From NCBI GenBank assembly GCA_905188085.1, contig CAJJKN010000003.1:186001-250000 (forward strand): a DNA stretch of 64,000 nucleotides, in the 5' to 3' direction. The translations under genes and the position numbers were made by a program. Each line of letters opens with the position of its first letter. Position 1 is the first letter of the stretch. A model generated the notes under the pieces. It did no database searches and was not told where the DNA came from. It saw only the letters and a program-made list of their open reading frames with translations. Positions 40,898 to 48,989 of this stretch are shown here, piece after piece. The DNA comes from an uncultured Bacillota bacterium (GTDB lineage Bacteria > Bacillota > Clostridia > Christensenellales > QAND01).

Positions 40898-41620
40898 TTA
40901 ATGATGCGTATACAGTTGTTTATACGGGTTTTTTGTATCCGGTTTCAAAACGGTATACGGCTCAGCCAACAGCGTTTTCAGCGAGGCGCCGAAATGCATG
41001 CAATACGCTTCCAAATACGGCTCTATCTGTCTCATGTCCTCTTCCGTGGCCGGCTCGCTCAGCACCTGTGGCGATAGATCCTTCGGTGCTTCGCCCCTTA
41101 AAACAATCTTGCCGCCGTGCATGCCCGCCGCACAGAAATTGCCCACCAACGGCTGGTTTTTTCTTGGATGCAAACCCAGCACCAAAATCAGCCCGCCGGC
41201 TTGGTATTCTCCCAAAAAGCTGCCCGCGCAGCCGCCAATCACCAGAACCGGCAATTTCCCTTTATACGCTTTCATGTGAATGCCGGCCCGGTATCCCGCG
41301 TCGCCCTCCACATAGATGGCGCCGCCGCGCATGGCATAGCCGGTGGCGTCTCCGCAGCTGCCGTGCACCACAATGCTGCCTTCGTTCATCGTATCGCCCG
41401 TGGCTTCCTGCGTGTTGCCCATCACTTTAATATCCGCCCCGTCCAGATAAGCGCCCAACGCGTTGCCCGGCGTTCCGTAAACGGTAATATGCTTATCCGT
41501 CAGCCCGCTTCCGATATATCGCTGTCCCATGCAGTGGTCGATGATAATCTCTTTCCCTTCACAGGCGCGGACTTGTTCGTTTAACGTTTTAAAATGCATA
41601 TCTTGCGCATTGATTCTCAT
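40898..41620 (-). CDS. Glutamate synthase GXGXG (C-terminal) domain protein
   Basis: This 240-aa protein corresponds to the beta-helix domain that closes the alpha subunit of bacterial glutamate synthase. It shows repeated glycine-rich rungs (GSGLTDKHITVYGTPGNALG, MNEGSIVVHGSCGDATGY, MRGGAIYVEGDAGYRAG, AAGMHGGKIVLRGE). In most bacteria it is part of a ~1500-aa GltB; here it is a separate gene. It lies 33 nt after the FMN/Fe-S subunit and just before glnA, so the three fragments likely assemble. Confidence 0.9.
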   Translation of the reverse strand: MRINAQDMHFKTLNEQVRACEGKEIIIDHCMGQRYIGSGLTDKHITVYGTPGNALGAYLDGADIKVMGNTQEATGDTMNEGSIVVHGSCGDATGYAMRGGAIYVEGDAGYRAGIHMKAYKGKLPVLVIGGCAGSFLGEYQAGGLILVLGLHPRKNQPLVGNFCAAGMHGGKIVLRGEAPKDLSPQVLSEPATEEDMRQIEPYLEAYCMHFGASLKTLLAEPYTVLKPDTKNPYKQLYTHH

Positions 41621-41653
41621 CTGTTTGTCCTCCTTGCTGCCCGCTTTCCGGCC

Positions 41654-43153
41654 TTATTCCCCGGCATGCTGAATGCCCAGTATTTTCAGTTCGCGGTCCG
41701 TCAGCCCTACGCCGCGCAGCATCAGCCGGTTTCCTTTCAGCGCTTCGATGGAGTTGATGCCCATGCCGCCCATCATCTCTTTGATTTCTCTGTTCCAGGC
41801 GGTCAACAGGTTTACAAGGCGCCGGCTTCCCTCTTCCGGATCCAGGCGTTTTACCAGCTCCGGCTTTTGCGTTGCAATGCCCCAGTTGCAGTTTCCTTGG
41901 TGGCAGCTTCTGCAAAGGTGGCATCCCAGCGCAATCAGCGCGCTGGTCGCCAGATACACCGCGTCCGCACCCAGCGCAATGGCTTTTACCACATCTGCGC
42001 TGTTGCGGATGCTGCCGCCTACCACCAACGACACATGATGGCGGATGCCCTCTTCGCGCAGCCTTTGGTCCACGCTGGCCAAGGCCAATTCTATCGGAAT
42101 GCCCACATTATCGCGAATCCGGGTCGGCGCTGCGCCCGTGCCGCCGCGGAAGCCGTCAATGGCAATGATGTCCGCGCCGCTGCGCGCAATGCCGCTTGCA
42201 ATCGCCGCCACATTGTGTACCGCCGCCACTTTTACAATCACCGGCTTTTGATAGCCCGTTGCTTCCTTGAGCGAATATACCAGCTGCCGCAGGTCTTCAA
42301 TGGAATAAATATCATGATGCGGGGCCGGGGAAATGGCGTCCGATCCTTCGGGAATCATACGGGTCTGCGCAATGTCCCCTACGATTTTCTTGCCCGGCAG
42401 ATGGCCGCCGATGCCCGGCTTTGCGCCCTGGCCCATTTTAATTTCAATGGCCGCGCCCGCTTCCAAATATTCTTTATGTACGCCAAACCGGCCGGACGCC
42501 ACCTGCACGATGGTGTTTGCCCCATACTGATAGAAATCCTTATGCAGGCCGCCTTCGCCGGTGTTATAGAAAATGCCCAGTTCGTTGGCGGCTTTGGCCA
42601 GGCTGGCATGCGCATTGTAGCTGATGGAGCCATAGCTCATTGCCGAAAACATCATCGGCATGGAAAGCGACAGCTGCGGTGCCATGTTCGGCACCAGTTC
42701 TCCGTTTTCGTCGCGCACCAATTCGTCGTTTTTCTTTCCCAAAAACACGCGGGTCTCCATCGGCTCGCGCAGCGGGTCTATCGAGGGGTTTGTCACCTGC
42801 GAAGCGTTGATCAGCATCTTATCCCAATAGACCGGCAGCGGCCTTGGGTTGCCCATGGAGGAAAGCAGCACGCCACCGGTATCTGCCTGCCTGTAAATCT
42901 CGGTAATATTATCCGCCGACCAGTTTGCGTTTTCCTTAAATGTATGGTCGGTCTTTACGATTTTCAACGCCCTTGTGGGACACATCGCCACACAGCGGTG
43001 GCAGTTGACGCATTTTTCTTCATTCACGCGGAACGCGCCAAGTTTTTCATCCCAGCAGTGTACGCCGTTGGCGCATTGTTGTTCGCAAATTTTGCAGTGT
43101 ATGCACTTGGTTGCATTGCGCACCACCTCAAACTCAGGATACAAAAAGTTCAT
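41654..43153 (-). CDS. gltB: Glutamate synthase FMN/Fe-S subunit
   Basis: The 499-aa protein starts with an 8Fe-type ferredoxin region (CIHCKICEQQC and CVNCHRCVAMCP, residues about 15-75). The Glu_synthase barrel follows, with AMSYGSISYNAHASLAKAA, GEGGLH, MGQGAKPGIGGHLPG, the FMN phosphate loop DGFRGGTGAAPTRIRDNVG and a late CHLCRSCHQGNC Cys cluster. It converts 2-oxoglutarate plus ammonia to glutamate. The electron donor is probably ferredoxin-like, because no NADPH-binding GltD is present. The ATG at 43153 overlaps the amidotransferase stop as ATGA and has GGAAGGAGG upstream. Confidence 0.93.
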   Translation of the reverse strand: MNFLYPEFEVVRNATKCIHCKICEQQCANGVHCWDEKLGAFRVNEEKCVNCHRCVAMCPTRALKIVKTDHTFKENANWSADNITEIYRQADTGGVLLSSMGNPRPLPVYWDKMLINASQVTNPSIDPLREPMETRVFLGKKNDELVRDENGELVPNMAPQLSLSMPMMFSAMSYGSISYNAHASLAKAANELGIFYNTGEGGLHKDFYQYGANTIVQVASGRFGVHKEYLEAGAAIEIKMGQGAKPGIGGHLPGKKIVGDIAQTRMIPEGSDAISPAPHHDIYSIEDLRQLVYSLKEATGYQKPVIVKVAAVHNVAAIASGIARSGADIIAIDGFRGGTGAAPTRIRDNVGIPIELALASVDQRLREEGIRHHVSLVVGGSIRNSADVVKAIALGADAVYLATSALIALGCHLCRSCHQGNCNWGIATQKPELVKRLDPEEGSRRLVNLLTAWNREIKEMMGGMGINSIEALKGNRLMLRGVGLTDRELKILGIQHAGE

Positions 43154-44244
43154 CCTTGTCGCCCTCCTTCCAGCGTAACGATCACCGGTTCCCCGCCGCG
43201 CGGAGACCATATTCTTTCCACATCCGGCTCCACGACACGAATGGCGCATTCTTCGCTGGCGATATACACTTTATCGCCCTTTTCGCCCACCACCATGCTA
43301 CGAAGCTTCAGCCTGTCATTCAGTGCCATCATGCCGCCTTCAAAGCCCAGCAGGATGGAAAACGGTCCTGTTACCAACAGGCTGCTGTATAGGTTTCTCA
43401 AATACGTTAAGCGCTGCTTTTCCTTTTCTTCCTTTGTTTCAATCGTGGACCAGAACGGCGCTGCAATCACATGCGCCATTTCTTCCAGCGTCAGCCCTTT
43501 TTTCCGCACCAGATAATCTATAATATAAGTAATTACCTCCGTATCGGTCAGCAGCGTGCACTGATAGCCGAACATTTCAATATAACGCCTGTTTGCATCA
43601 TAGGAAGAAATTTCCCCGTTATGCACCACCGAAGTATCCAATAGCGCAAACGGATGCGCGCCGCCCCACCAGCCCGGCGTGTTGGTAGGATAACGGCCGT
43701 GCGCCGTCCAGCAATAGCCTTCGTATTCATCCAGCCGGTAAAATTCCCCTACGTCCTCCGGAAAGCCTACCGCTTTAAAAACGCCCATGTTTTTCCCGGA
43801 AGAAAACACATACGCGCCCTGGATCGCCACATTCACTTTCATCACGCATTTTGCCACAAATTCCCGTTCGGGCAATTGGCTGTCTGCCAGCTTTGTCGGA
43901 AGCGGCTGCACAAAATAACGCCAGATCAAAGGCGCGTCCGTAATGGCCGGCGTCTTTTTTACCGGAATTTTAGACAGGTTGATGATTTCAAAGTGTTCAT
44001 CCAAAAACCGTTCGCAGGTTTTCTTCGCCTCGTTATCATCATAGAAAATATGAAACGCGTAATAATCCTTATATTGCGGATAAATCCCATAGCCTGCAAA
44101 CCCGCCGCCCAGGCCGTTGGACCTGTCGTGCATGGTAGCGATGGATTTTATAATCGCGCTTCCATTCATCGCTTCGCCTCGTTTGGAAAAAATTCCGGAA
44201 ATGGCGCACCCCGATGGAATTCTTACTTGTCCTTCGCGCAACAT
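43150..44244 (-). CDS. Glutamate synthase class II glutamine amidotransferase subunit
   Basis: This 364-aa protein is the glutaminase part of the split GOGAT. The nucleophile is probably Cys13 in IPSGCAISGIF, so the first 12 residues would be a propeptide to be removed, as in classical GltB. Other class II features are the GRYPTNTPGWWGGAHPFALLD block, HNGEISSYDANRRYIE and LTDTEVITYIIDY. It releases ammonia from glutamine for the FMN subunit. It is the first gene of the transcript, behind a leader with a terminator carrying an ANTAR-type hexaloop. GGGGGAAGG precedes the ATG. Confidence 0.9.
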   Translation of the reverse strand: MLREGQVRIPSGCAISGIFSKRGEAMNGSAIIKSIATMHDRSNGLGGGFAGYGIYPQYKDYYAFHIFYDDNEAKKTCERFLDEHFEIINLSKIPVKKTPAITDAPLIWRYFVQPLPTKLADSQLPEREFVAKCVMKVNVAIQGAYVFSSGKNMGVFKAVGFPEDVGEFYRLDEYEGYCWTAHGRYPTNTPGWWGGAHPFALLDTSVVHNGEISSYDANRRYIEMFGYQCTLLTDTEVITYIIDYLVRKKGLTLEEMAHVIAAPFWSTIETKEEKEKQRLTYLRNLYSSLLVTGPFSILLGFEGGMMALNDRLKLRSMVVGEKGDKVYIASEECAIRVVEPDVERIWSPRGGEPVIVTLEGGRQG

Positions 44245-44272
44245 TTGCCTTCCCCCTCTTTATTTGCGGATG

Positions 44273-44348
44273 AAAAAAGGCGCCTACCAAAAATACAGAG
44301 CCAGTCCTGTATTCTTGGTAAACGCCTTTGTCTACCGTTAGTGCAAAG
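44273..44348 (-). promoter_or_regulatory. GOGAT operon leader: terminator with ANTAR-type hexaloop(s)
   Basis: On the minus strand a long terminator (GGCG...TACCAA...AATACAGG / TCTGTATT...TGGTA...GCGCC, then TTTTTT; 44329-44273) has the six-base apical loop ACTGGC at 44305-44300. Directly upstream, CTTTG...CAAAG (44348-44326) can form a hairpin with the loop AACGGT. Both loops have A at position 1 and G at position 4, the ANTAR target rule. The first hairpin is uncertain because the best promoter predicts a transcript start inside its 5' arm. The ANTAR protein is encoded in this operon. Confidence 0.7.
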
Positions 44349-44377
44349 ATTATACACAATCCTATTCCCGCCGTCAA
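44349..44377 (-). promoter_or_regulatory. Promoter of the GOGAT-glnA-ANTAR-dap operon
   Basis: TTGACG and TATAAT are separated by 17 nt. The predicted transcript start is near 44342. Confidence 0.82.
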
Positions 44378-44432
44378 GAATATTTTTGTCTTTTTCGTCA
44401 AACTTTTTCTTGAAATTTTTTCAATTTAGGGG

Positions 44433-44461
44433 TTGACAACCCGCCTAAAACGTCTTATACT
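44433..44461 (+). promoter_or_regulatory. Promoter of the glutamine synthetase III gene
   Basis: TTGACA and TATACT are separated by 17 nt, divergent from the GOGAT promoter. The leader is about 115 nt and contains a terminator-like hairpin. Confidence 0.85.
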
Positions 44462-44476
44462 GCCCACATCAGCAAA

Positions 44477-44514
44477 GGCGCTGTGGAGTTTTCCACGGCG
44501 CTTATTCTTTTTTT
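44477..44514 (+). terminator. Leader terminator upstream of glutamine synthetase III
   Basis: A 10-bp stem, GCGCTGTGGA / TCCACGGCGC with a GTTT loop, is followed by TTATTCTTTTTTT. It lies between the promoter and the start codon, so it is a candidate conditional terminator. Its loop does not follow the ANTAR A1/G4 rule. Confidence 0.75.
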
Positions 44515-44582
44515 ACAGGCCTTTTCGGCCGCATGTCTGCGGTCTTTGGACTGGCTGGTAACAAGAAGAGGAGGCATACACC

Positions 44583-46673
44583 ATGAACAACATTTCCGAT
44601 GTCTTTGGCAGCCTGGTTTTCAACGATACCGCCATGCGGGCCCGCTTGCCCAAAGCAACCTATAAAGCCTTACAGGAAACCGTACAAAAGGGCGTACAGT
44701 TGGATCTGGATGTGGCGAATGTGGTTGCCAATGCCATGAAAGATTGGGCCATTGAAAAAGGCGCCACCCATTTTACACACTGGTTCCAGCCGATGACCGG
44801 CGTAACCGCAGAAAAGCACGACAGCTTCATTTCTCCCTGCGGCAACGGGCAGGTGATTATGGAATTTTCCGGCAAGGAACTGATTCAGGGTGAGCCGGAT
44901 GCTTCCAGTTTCCCCTCCGGCGGTCTTCGCGCCACGTTTGAAGCGCGCGGCTATACCGCCTGGGACCCCACCAGCTATGCCTTTATTAAAGACAACACGC
45001 TTTGCATTCCCACCGCGTTCTGTTCTTACGGCGGTGAAGTGCTGGATAAAAAAACCCCGCTGCTTCGCTCTATGGATGCGCTGAGCAAGCAGGCTCTTCG
45101 TATCCTCCGGTTGTTTGGTAACACCGAAGCCGGCCGCGTGCTTACCACCGTCGGCCCGGAACAGGAATACTTTTTGATCGATCAGGATATGTTCGATGCC
45201 CGGGAAGATTTGGTTATGACCGGCCGCACCCTCTTCGGTGCACGCAGTCCCAAAGGCCAGGAATTGGAAGATCATTACTTTGGCGCCATCAAGCCCCGCG
45301 TAAAAGCCTTTATGAAGGATTTAAACGATGAATTGTGGAAATTGGGCGTGTTGGCCAAAACCGAACATAACGAAGTGGCGCCCGCCCAGCACGAGCTGGC
45401 TCCGATCTTCACCACCAGCAACATCGCTTCGGATCATAACCAGTTGACCATGGAGATCATGAAAAAGGTGGCCCATAAACACGGCATGGCTTGCCTGCTG
45501 CATGAAAAACCGTTTGACGGCGTAAACGGCAGCGGCAAACACAACAACTGGTCCATTTCCACAGACCTTGGCGAGAATCTTTTGGAGCCCGGCAGCACGC
45601 CTTCGCAGAATGCGCAGTTCCTGTTGTTCCTAAGCGCCGTTATCAAGGCCGTGGATGAATATGCCGATCTGCTGCGCGTCTCCGTAGCGTCCGCCGGCAA
45701 CGACCACCGCTTGGGCGCCAACGAGGCGCCGCCCGCCATCATCTCTATGTTTATCGGCGATGAATTGGCAGAGCTTCTGGATGCCTTGGAAGCAGGGGCC
45801 GATTACAACGAAAAGAGCAAACACAAGATGAACGTCGGCGTGGATGCCCTGCCGGATTTTGTGCAGGATACCACAGACCGGAACCGTACGTCCCCGTTTG
45901 CTTTCACCGGCAATAAATTTGAATTCCGCATGTTGGGTTCCTCGCTGAATATCGCTTGCCCGAACCTCATACTGAATACCATGGTGGCCGAAGAATTGGC
46001 CGAATTTGCCGATCAGCTGGAAAACAGCACGGACTTTGAAAAGGATCTGCATGATCTGGTCGTTAAGACCTATACCGAACATAAGCGCATCATCTTCAAC
46101 GGCAACAACTATTCCGATGAATGGGTGGCCGAAGCGGAAAAACGCGGCCTGTATAACCTGCGTACCACCGCCGATGCTCTGCCGCATTATGTGGATCAGA
46201 AAAACATCGATCTGTTTACCAAGCACCATATCTTCACCAAGGCCGAAATGTATTCCCGGTATGAGATTATGCTGGAAAACTATACCAAGGTGTTGAATAT
46301 CGAATCGCTTACCATGCTGGATATGGCGCACAAACGCATCATTCCCGCCGTGGCCGATTATATCAAGGATTTGACCCAGGCCATCGCGGCAAAGCGTGCC
46401 GTTTCCGCCTCGATTCCCTGCCAGACAGAGCTTGATCTGGTGCAGGCCCTGTCCGAATTGCTGGATCAGCTGAGCTTGAAAACAACAGAACTGGAAACCG
46501 TTTCCGCAAAGGCTACCGCAGAGGACAGCCTGACGCTGGCCGAATATTATCGAGACAGCGTGCTGCCCGCCATGCAGGCGCTGCGCGATGTGGCCGATCA
46601 GCTGGAGCTTCTGGTCAGCAAAAAATATTGGCCGTTCCCGACTTACGGCGATCTGCTGTTCAGCGTAAACTGA
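44583..46673 (+). CDS. glnN: Glutamine synthetase type III (GlnN)
   Basis: The 696-aa enzyme has the length and the N-terminal region of type III GS (FGSLVFNDTAMRARLPKATYK, HWFQPMTGVTAEKHDSF). The catalytic part includes TVGPEQEYFLID, KTEHNEVAPAQHELAP, the KPFDGVNGSGKHNNWS His/Gly block, SAGNDHRLGANEAPPAI and the C-terminal helical region ending in KKYWPFPTYGDLLFSV. It makes glutamine, duplicating the GlnA reaction, and may be used under different nitrogen supply. AGGAGG precedes the ATG. It is followed by a terminator and the Amt-PII gene. Confidence 0.95.
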   Translation: MNNISDVFGSLVFNDTAMRARLPKATYKALQETVQKGVQLDLDVANVVANAMKDWAIEKGATHFTHWFQPMTGVTAEKHDSFISPCGNGQVIMEFSGKELIQGEPDASSFPSGGLRATFEARGYTAWDPTSYAFIKDNTLCIPTAFCSYGGEVLDKKTPLLRSMDALSKQALRILRLFGNTEAGRVLTTVGPEQEYFLIDQDMFDAREDLVMTGRTLFGARSPKGQELEDHYFGAIKPRVKAFMKDLNDELWKLGVLAKTEHNEVAPAQHELAPIFTTSNIASDHNQLTMEIMKKVAHKHGMACLLHEKPFDGVNGSGKHNNWSISTDLGENLLEPGSTPSQNAQFLLFLSAVIKAVDEYADLLRVSVASAGNDHRLGANEAPPAIISMFIGDELAELLDALEAGADYNEKSKHKMNVGVDALPDFVQDTTDRNRTSPFAFTGNKFEFRMLGSSLNIACPNLILNTMVAEELAEFADQLENSTDFEKDLHDLVVKTYTEHKRIIFNGNNYSDEWVAEAEKRGLYNLRTTADALPHYVDQKNIDLFTKHHIFTKAEMYSRYEIMLENYTKVLNIESLTMLDMAHKRIIPAVADYIKDLTQAIAAKRAVSASIPCQTELDLVQALSELLDQLSLKTTELETVSAKATAEDSLTLAEYYRDSVLPAMQALRDVADQLELLVSKKYWPFPTYGDLLFSVN

Positions 46674-46703
46674 TCTCCGTATTTTAACCCTTATTTTTAC
46701 ACA

Positions 46704-46764
46704 AAGGCGTGTATTGGCTTGTCTCCCCCTCCCATTCAGAGCACAAGCCAATACACGCTTTTTA
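46704..46764 (+). terminator. Long terminator between glnN and the ammonium transporter gene
   Basis: The 16-bp stem GCGTGTATTGGCTTGT / ACAAGCCAATACACGC has a 20-nt loop and a T tail. It lies 45 nt upstream of the transporter start. Some read-through or a promoter within this gap must serve the transporter. Confidence 0.88.
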
Positions 46765-46809
46765 TATATTTTCATACTTTTTCTACTTTTTATTAAGGAG
46801 GCATGTATC

Positions 46810-48474
46810 ATGTTTTCGTCCGTTGACACCATATGGACCCTGGTCGGCGCTGCATTGGTCTTCTTCATGCAGGCCGGGTTCGCCATGGTAGAAACCGGGT
46901 TTACCCGGGCCAAAAATGCCGGTAACATCGTCATGAAAAACCTCATGGACTTTTGTATCGGCACTCCCGTATTCTGGATCTTGGGCTTCGGCCTGATGTT
47001 CGGCACAGACATCGGCGGGTTGATCGGCACACCGGACTTCTTTGTCCAGGGCAATTATGATTCCAACATCCCCACTCTTGTTTGGTTGATCTTCCAGACT
47101 GTATTTTGTGCCACAGCCGCCACCATTGTTTCCGGCGCTATGGCAGAACGTACAAAATTCTCGTCTTACTGCATTTACAGCTTGGTAATCAGCGCGCTGA
47201 TCTATCCCGTTTCCGGCCACTGGATCTGGGGCGGCGGCTGGCTGAGCCAGCTCGGCTTCCATGATTTTGCCGGTTCTACCGCCGTTCATATGGTGGGCGG
47301 CGTAGCCGCTTTCATCGGCGCTAAAATGTTAGGACCCCGTATCGGAAAATACGATCGTGACGGGAAACCGAAAGCCATCTTGGGCCACAGCTTAACCCTG
47401 GGCGCGCTTGGCGTGTTTATCCTCTGGTTCTGCTGGTTTGGCTTTAACGGCTGCTCCACAGTTTCCGCCACCGGCGACGATACTTTGATCTCCATGGGCA
47501 GCATCTTTGTTACCACAAACCTGGCCGCTGCCGTATCCACCATCACCGTCATGTGTATCACCTGGATTCGCTATAAAAAGCCGGATGTATCCATGACCCT
47601 CAACGGTTCTCTGGCCGGCCTTGTTGCCATCACCGCAGGCTGCGACATGGTAGATCCGTTCGGCGCAGCCTGCATTGGCCTTATCGCCGGGTTTGTCGTA
47701 GTGTTCGGCATCGAGTTTATCGATAAGAAGCTCAAAGTGGATGACCCCGTAGGCGCGGTTGGCGTACACGGCCTGTGCGGTGCCACCGGCACCCTGCTTA
47801 CCGGCCTGTTCGCCGTAGACGGCGGTGTGTTCTATGGCGGCGGGTTCCATTTCTTCGGTGTACAGGCGCTGGGCGTTGTAAGCGTAATCGCCTGGGTAGT
47901 CGTTACCATGACTATCGTCTTTACCATCATCAAAAAGACCATTGGCCTGCGCGTATCCGCAGAAGAAGAAATCGTTGGTCTGGATATCAAAGAGCATGGC
48001 CTGGCCAGCAGCTATGCGGACTTTATGCCCACCACCGGCGCCGGCGCAGGGGTTGCTTCGATGGAACAGGCCGTTCCTGTAGAACACGTTGTTGCACATC
48101 CTGTAAGCCCGGATTTGAAGATGACAAAATTGGCCATCATTACCAATCCGAATCAGTTTGAGCCGTTGAATGCCGCGTTAAACGCCATCGGCGTTACCGG
48201 GATGACCGTCACCCAGGTGATGGGTTGCGGCGTACAGCATGGGCATGGCGAATTCTACCGCGGCGTAGAAGTTGAAATGTCGCTGTTGCCCAAGATCAAG
48301 GTGGAGGTTGTGGTTTCCACCGTGCCGGTTGAAACCGTCATCAAAGCCGCCAAATCCGTTCTGTTCACCGGCCATATCGGCGATGGTAAGATCTTCGTCT
48401 ACGATGTGGAAAACGTGGTGAAAATCCGTACCGGGGAAGAAGGCCCCGCCGCTTTGCAGCAGGAAGGCGAATAA
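46810..48474 (+). CDS. amt: Ammonium transporter fused to a C-terminal PII domain
   Basis: A 554-aa fusion. Residues 1 to about 405 are an Amt/Mep channel with 11 membrane segments: FFMQAGFAMVETGFTRAKNAGNI, GHWIWGGGWL, the AxxVHMVGGVAAF segment with the pore His, and GVHGLCGATGTL. After a ~35-residue linker, residues 438-554 are a complete GlnB/GlnK-type PII domain (GVTGMTVTQVMGCG, GHGEFYRGVEVE, TGHIGDGKIFVYDVENVVKI). Tyr46 of PII is kept (Tyr483), but the position of the uridylylated Tyr51 is Val488. A tethered PII would gate the channel in response to 2-oxoglutarate/ATP/ADP without uridylylation. The ATG at 46810 follows AAGGAGG. Confidence 0.93.
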   Translation: MFSSVDTIWTLVGAALVFFMQAGFAMVETGFTRAKNAGNIVMKNLMDFCIGTPVFWILGFGLMFGTDIGGLIGTPDFFVQGNYDSNIPTLVWLIFQTVFCATAATIVSGAMAERTKFSSYCIYSLVISALIYPVSGHWIWGGGWLSQLGFHDFAGSTAVHMVGGVAAFIGAKMLGPRIGKYDRDGKPKAILGHSLTLGALGVFILWFCWFGFNGCSTVSATGDDTLISMGSIFVTTNLAAAVSTITVMCITWIRYKKPDVSMTLNGSLAGLVAITAGCDMVDPFGAACIGLIAGFVVVFGIEFIDKKLKVDDPVGAVGVHGLCGATGTLLTGLFAVDGGVFYGGGFHFFGVQALGVVSVIAWVVVTMTIVFTIIKKTIGLRVSAEEEIVGLDIKEHGLASSYADFMPTTGAGAGVASMEQAVPVEHVVAHPVSPDLKMTKLAIITNPNQFEPLNAALNAIGVTGMTVTQVMGCGVQHGHGEFYRGVEVEMSLLPKIKVEVVVSTVPVETVIKAAKSVLFTGHIGDGKIFVYDVENVVKIRTGEEGPAALQQEGE

Positions 48475-48513
48475 GCCGTTTATAGATAACTAACTTTCCC
48501 CCTCTCTTGTCAA

Positions 48514-48557
48514 ACAGCCGAAAGGAAGCAGCAATGCCCTTTCGGCTGTTTGTTGTT
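48514..48557 (+). terminator. Terminator of the Amt-PII gene
   Basis: A perfect 12-bp stem, ACAGCCGAAAGG / CCTTTCGGCTGT, is followed by TTTGTTGTT. Confidence 0.85.
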
Positions 48558-48584
48558 GACAGAATGTTTTTTGCGCACTATACT
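48556..48584 (+). promoter_or_regulatory. Promoter of the DUF134-Mrp-NifX operon
   Basis: TTGACA and TATACT are separated by 17 nt, starting in the tail of the preceding terminator. About 30 nt before the DUF134 start codon. Confidence 0.85.
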
Positions 48585-48614
48585 GTGCATATGCCCAATA
48601 TAGGAGGTGAGCTT

Positions 48615-48989
48615 ATGCCCCGTACCAGCAAATGCCGCCGCGTGTGCGCTTTGCCACCCAATGCCGTGTTTACACCGGAACATACGCCCTGCGCTTATGT
48701 TGTGTTGACAGTAGAGCAGGTTGAAGCGCTGCGCCTGTGCGATCTGGAAGGGTTTGATCAGGATAAAGCCGCCGAACAAATGCAGATTTCCCGCGGCACC
48801 TTGCAGCGCATTGTTTACAGCGCGCGCCGCCAAATGGCCGATGCGCTTGTGCACGGCAAGGGCATTCGCATCGAAGGCGGGCATTATCAGCTTCACCGGC
48901 CGGATTGCCGTTGCCAATCCGCCTGTCAATTTTGCAAACTTCCCCATTCTGAAGAAAACAAAGAAAACGAGGTATCCCAACATGAGTGA
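48615..48989 (+). CDS. DUF134 (UPF0251) family DNA-binding-like protein
   Basis: The 124-aa protein starts at the ATG following TAGGAGGTGAGCTT. It begins PRTSKCRRVCALPP, as DUF134 proteins do, then has EQVEALRLCDLEGFDQDKAAEQMQISRGTLQRIV, a helix-turn-helix of sigma-70 region 4 type. It ends in a Cys-rich tail (CRCQSACQFC) likely to bind metal or an Fe-S cluster. The family commonly precedes Mrp and NifX/NifB-type genes in Clostridia and is thought to regulate them. The overlap of 8 nt with the Mrp gene supports one transcript. Confidence 0.88.
   Translation: MPRTSKCRRVCALPPNAVFTPEHTPCAYVVLTVEQVEALRLCDLEGFDQDKAAEQMQISRGTLQRIVYSARRQMADALVHGKGIRIEGGHYQLHRPDCRCQSACQFCKLPHSEENKENEVSQHE

Noticed and set aside
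41594..43516. A 640-codon plus-strand frame opposite the glutamate synthase genes
   Set aside because: It spans three convincing minus-strand genes and their junctions and has no start signal; it is an antisense artefact.
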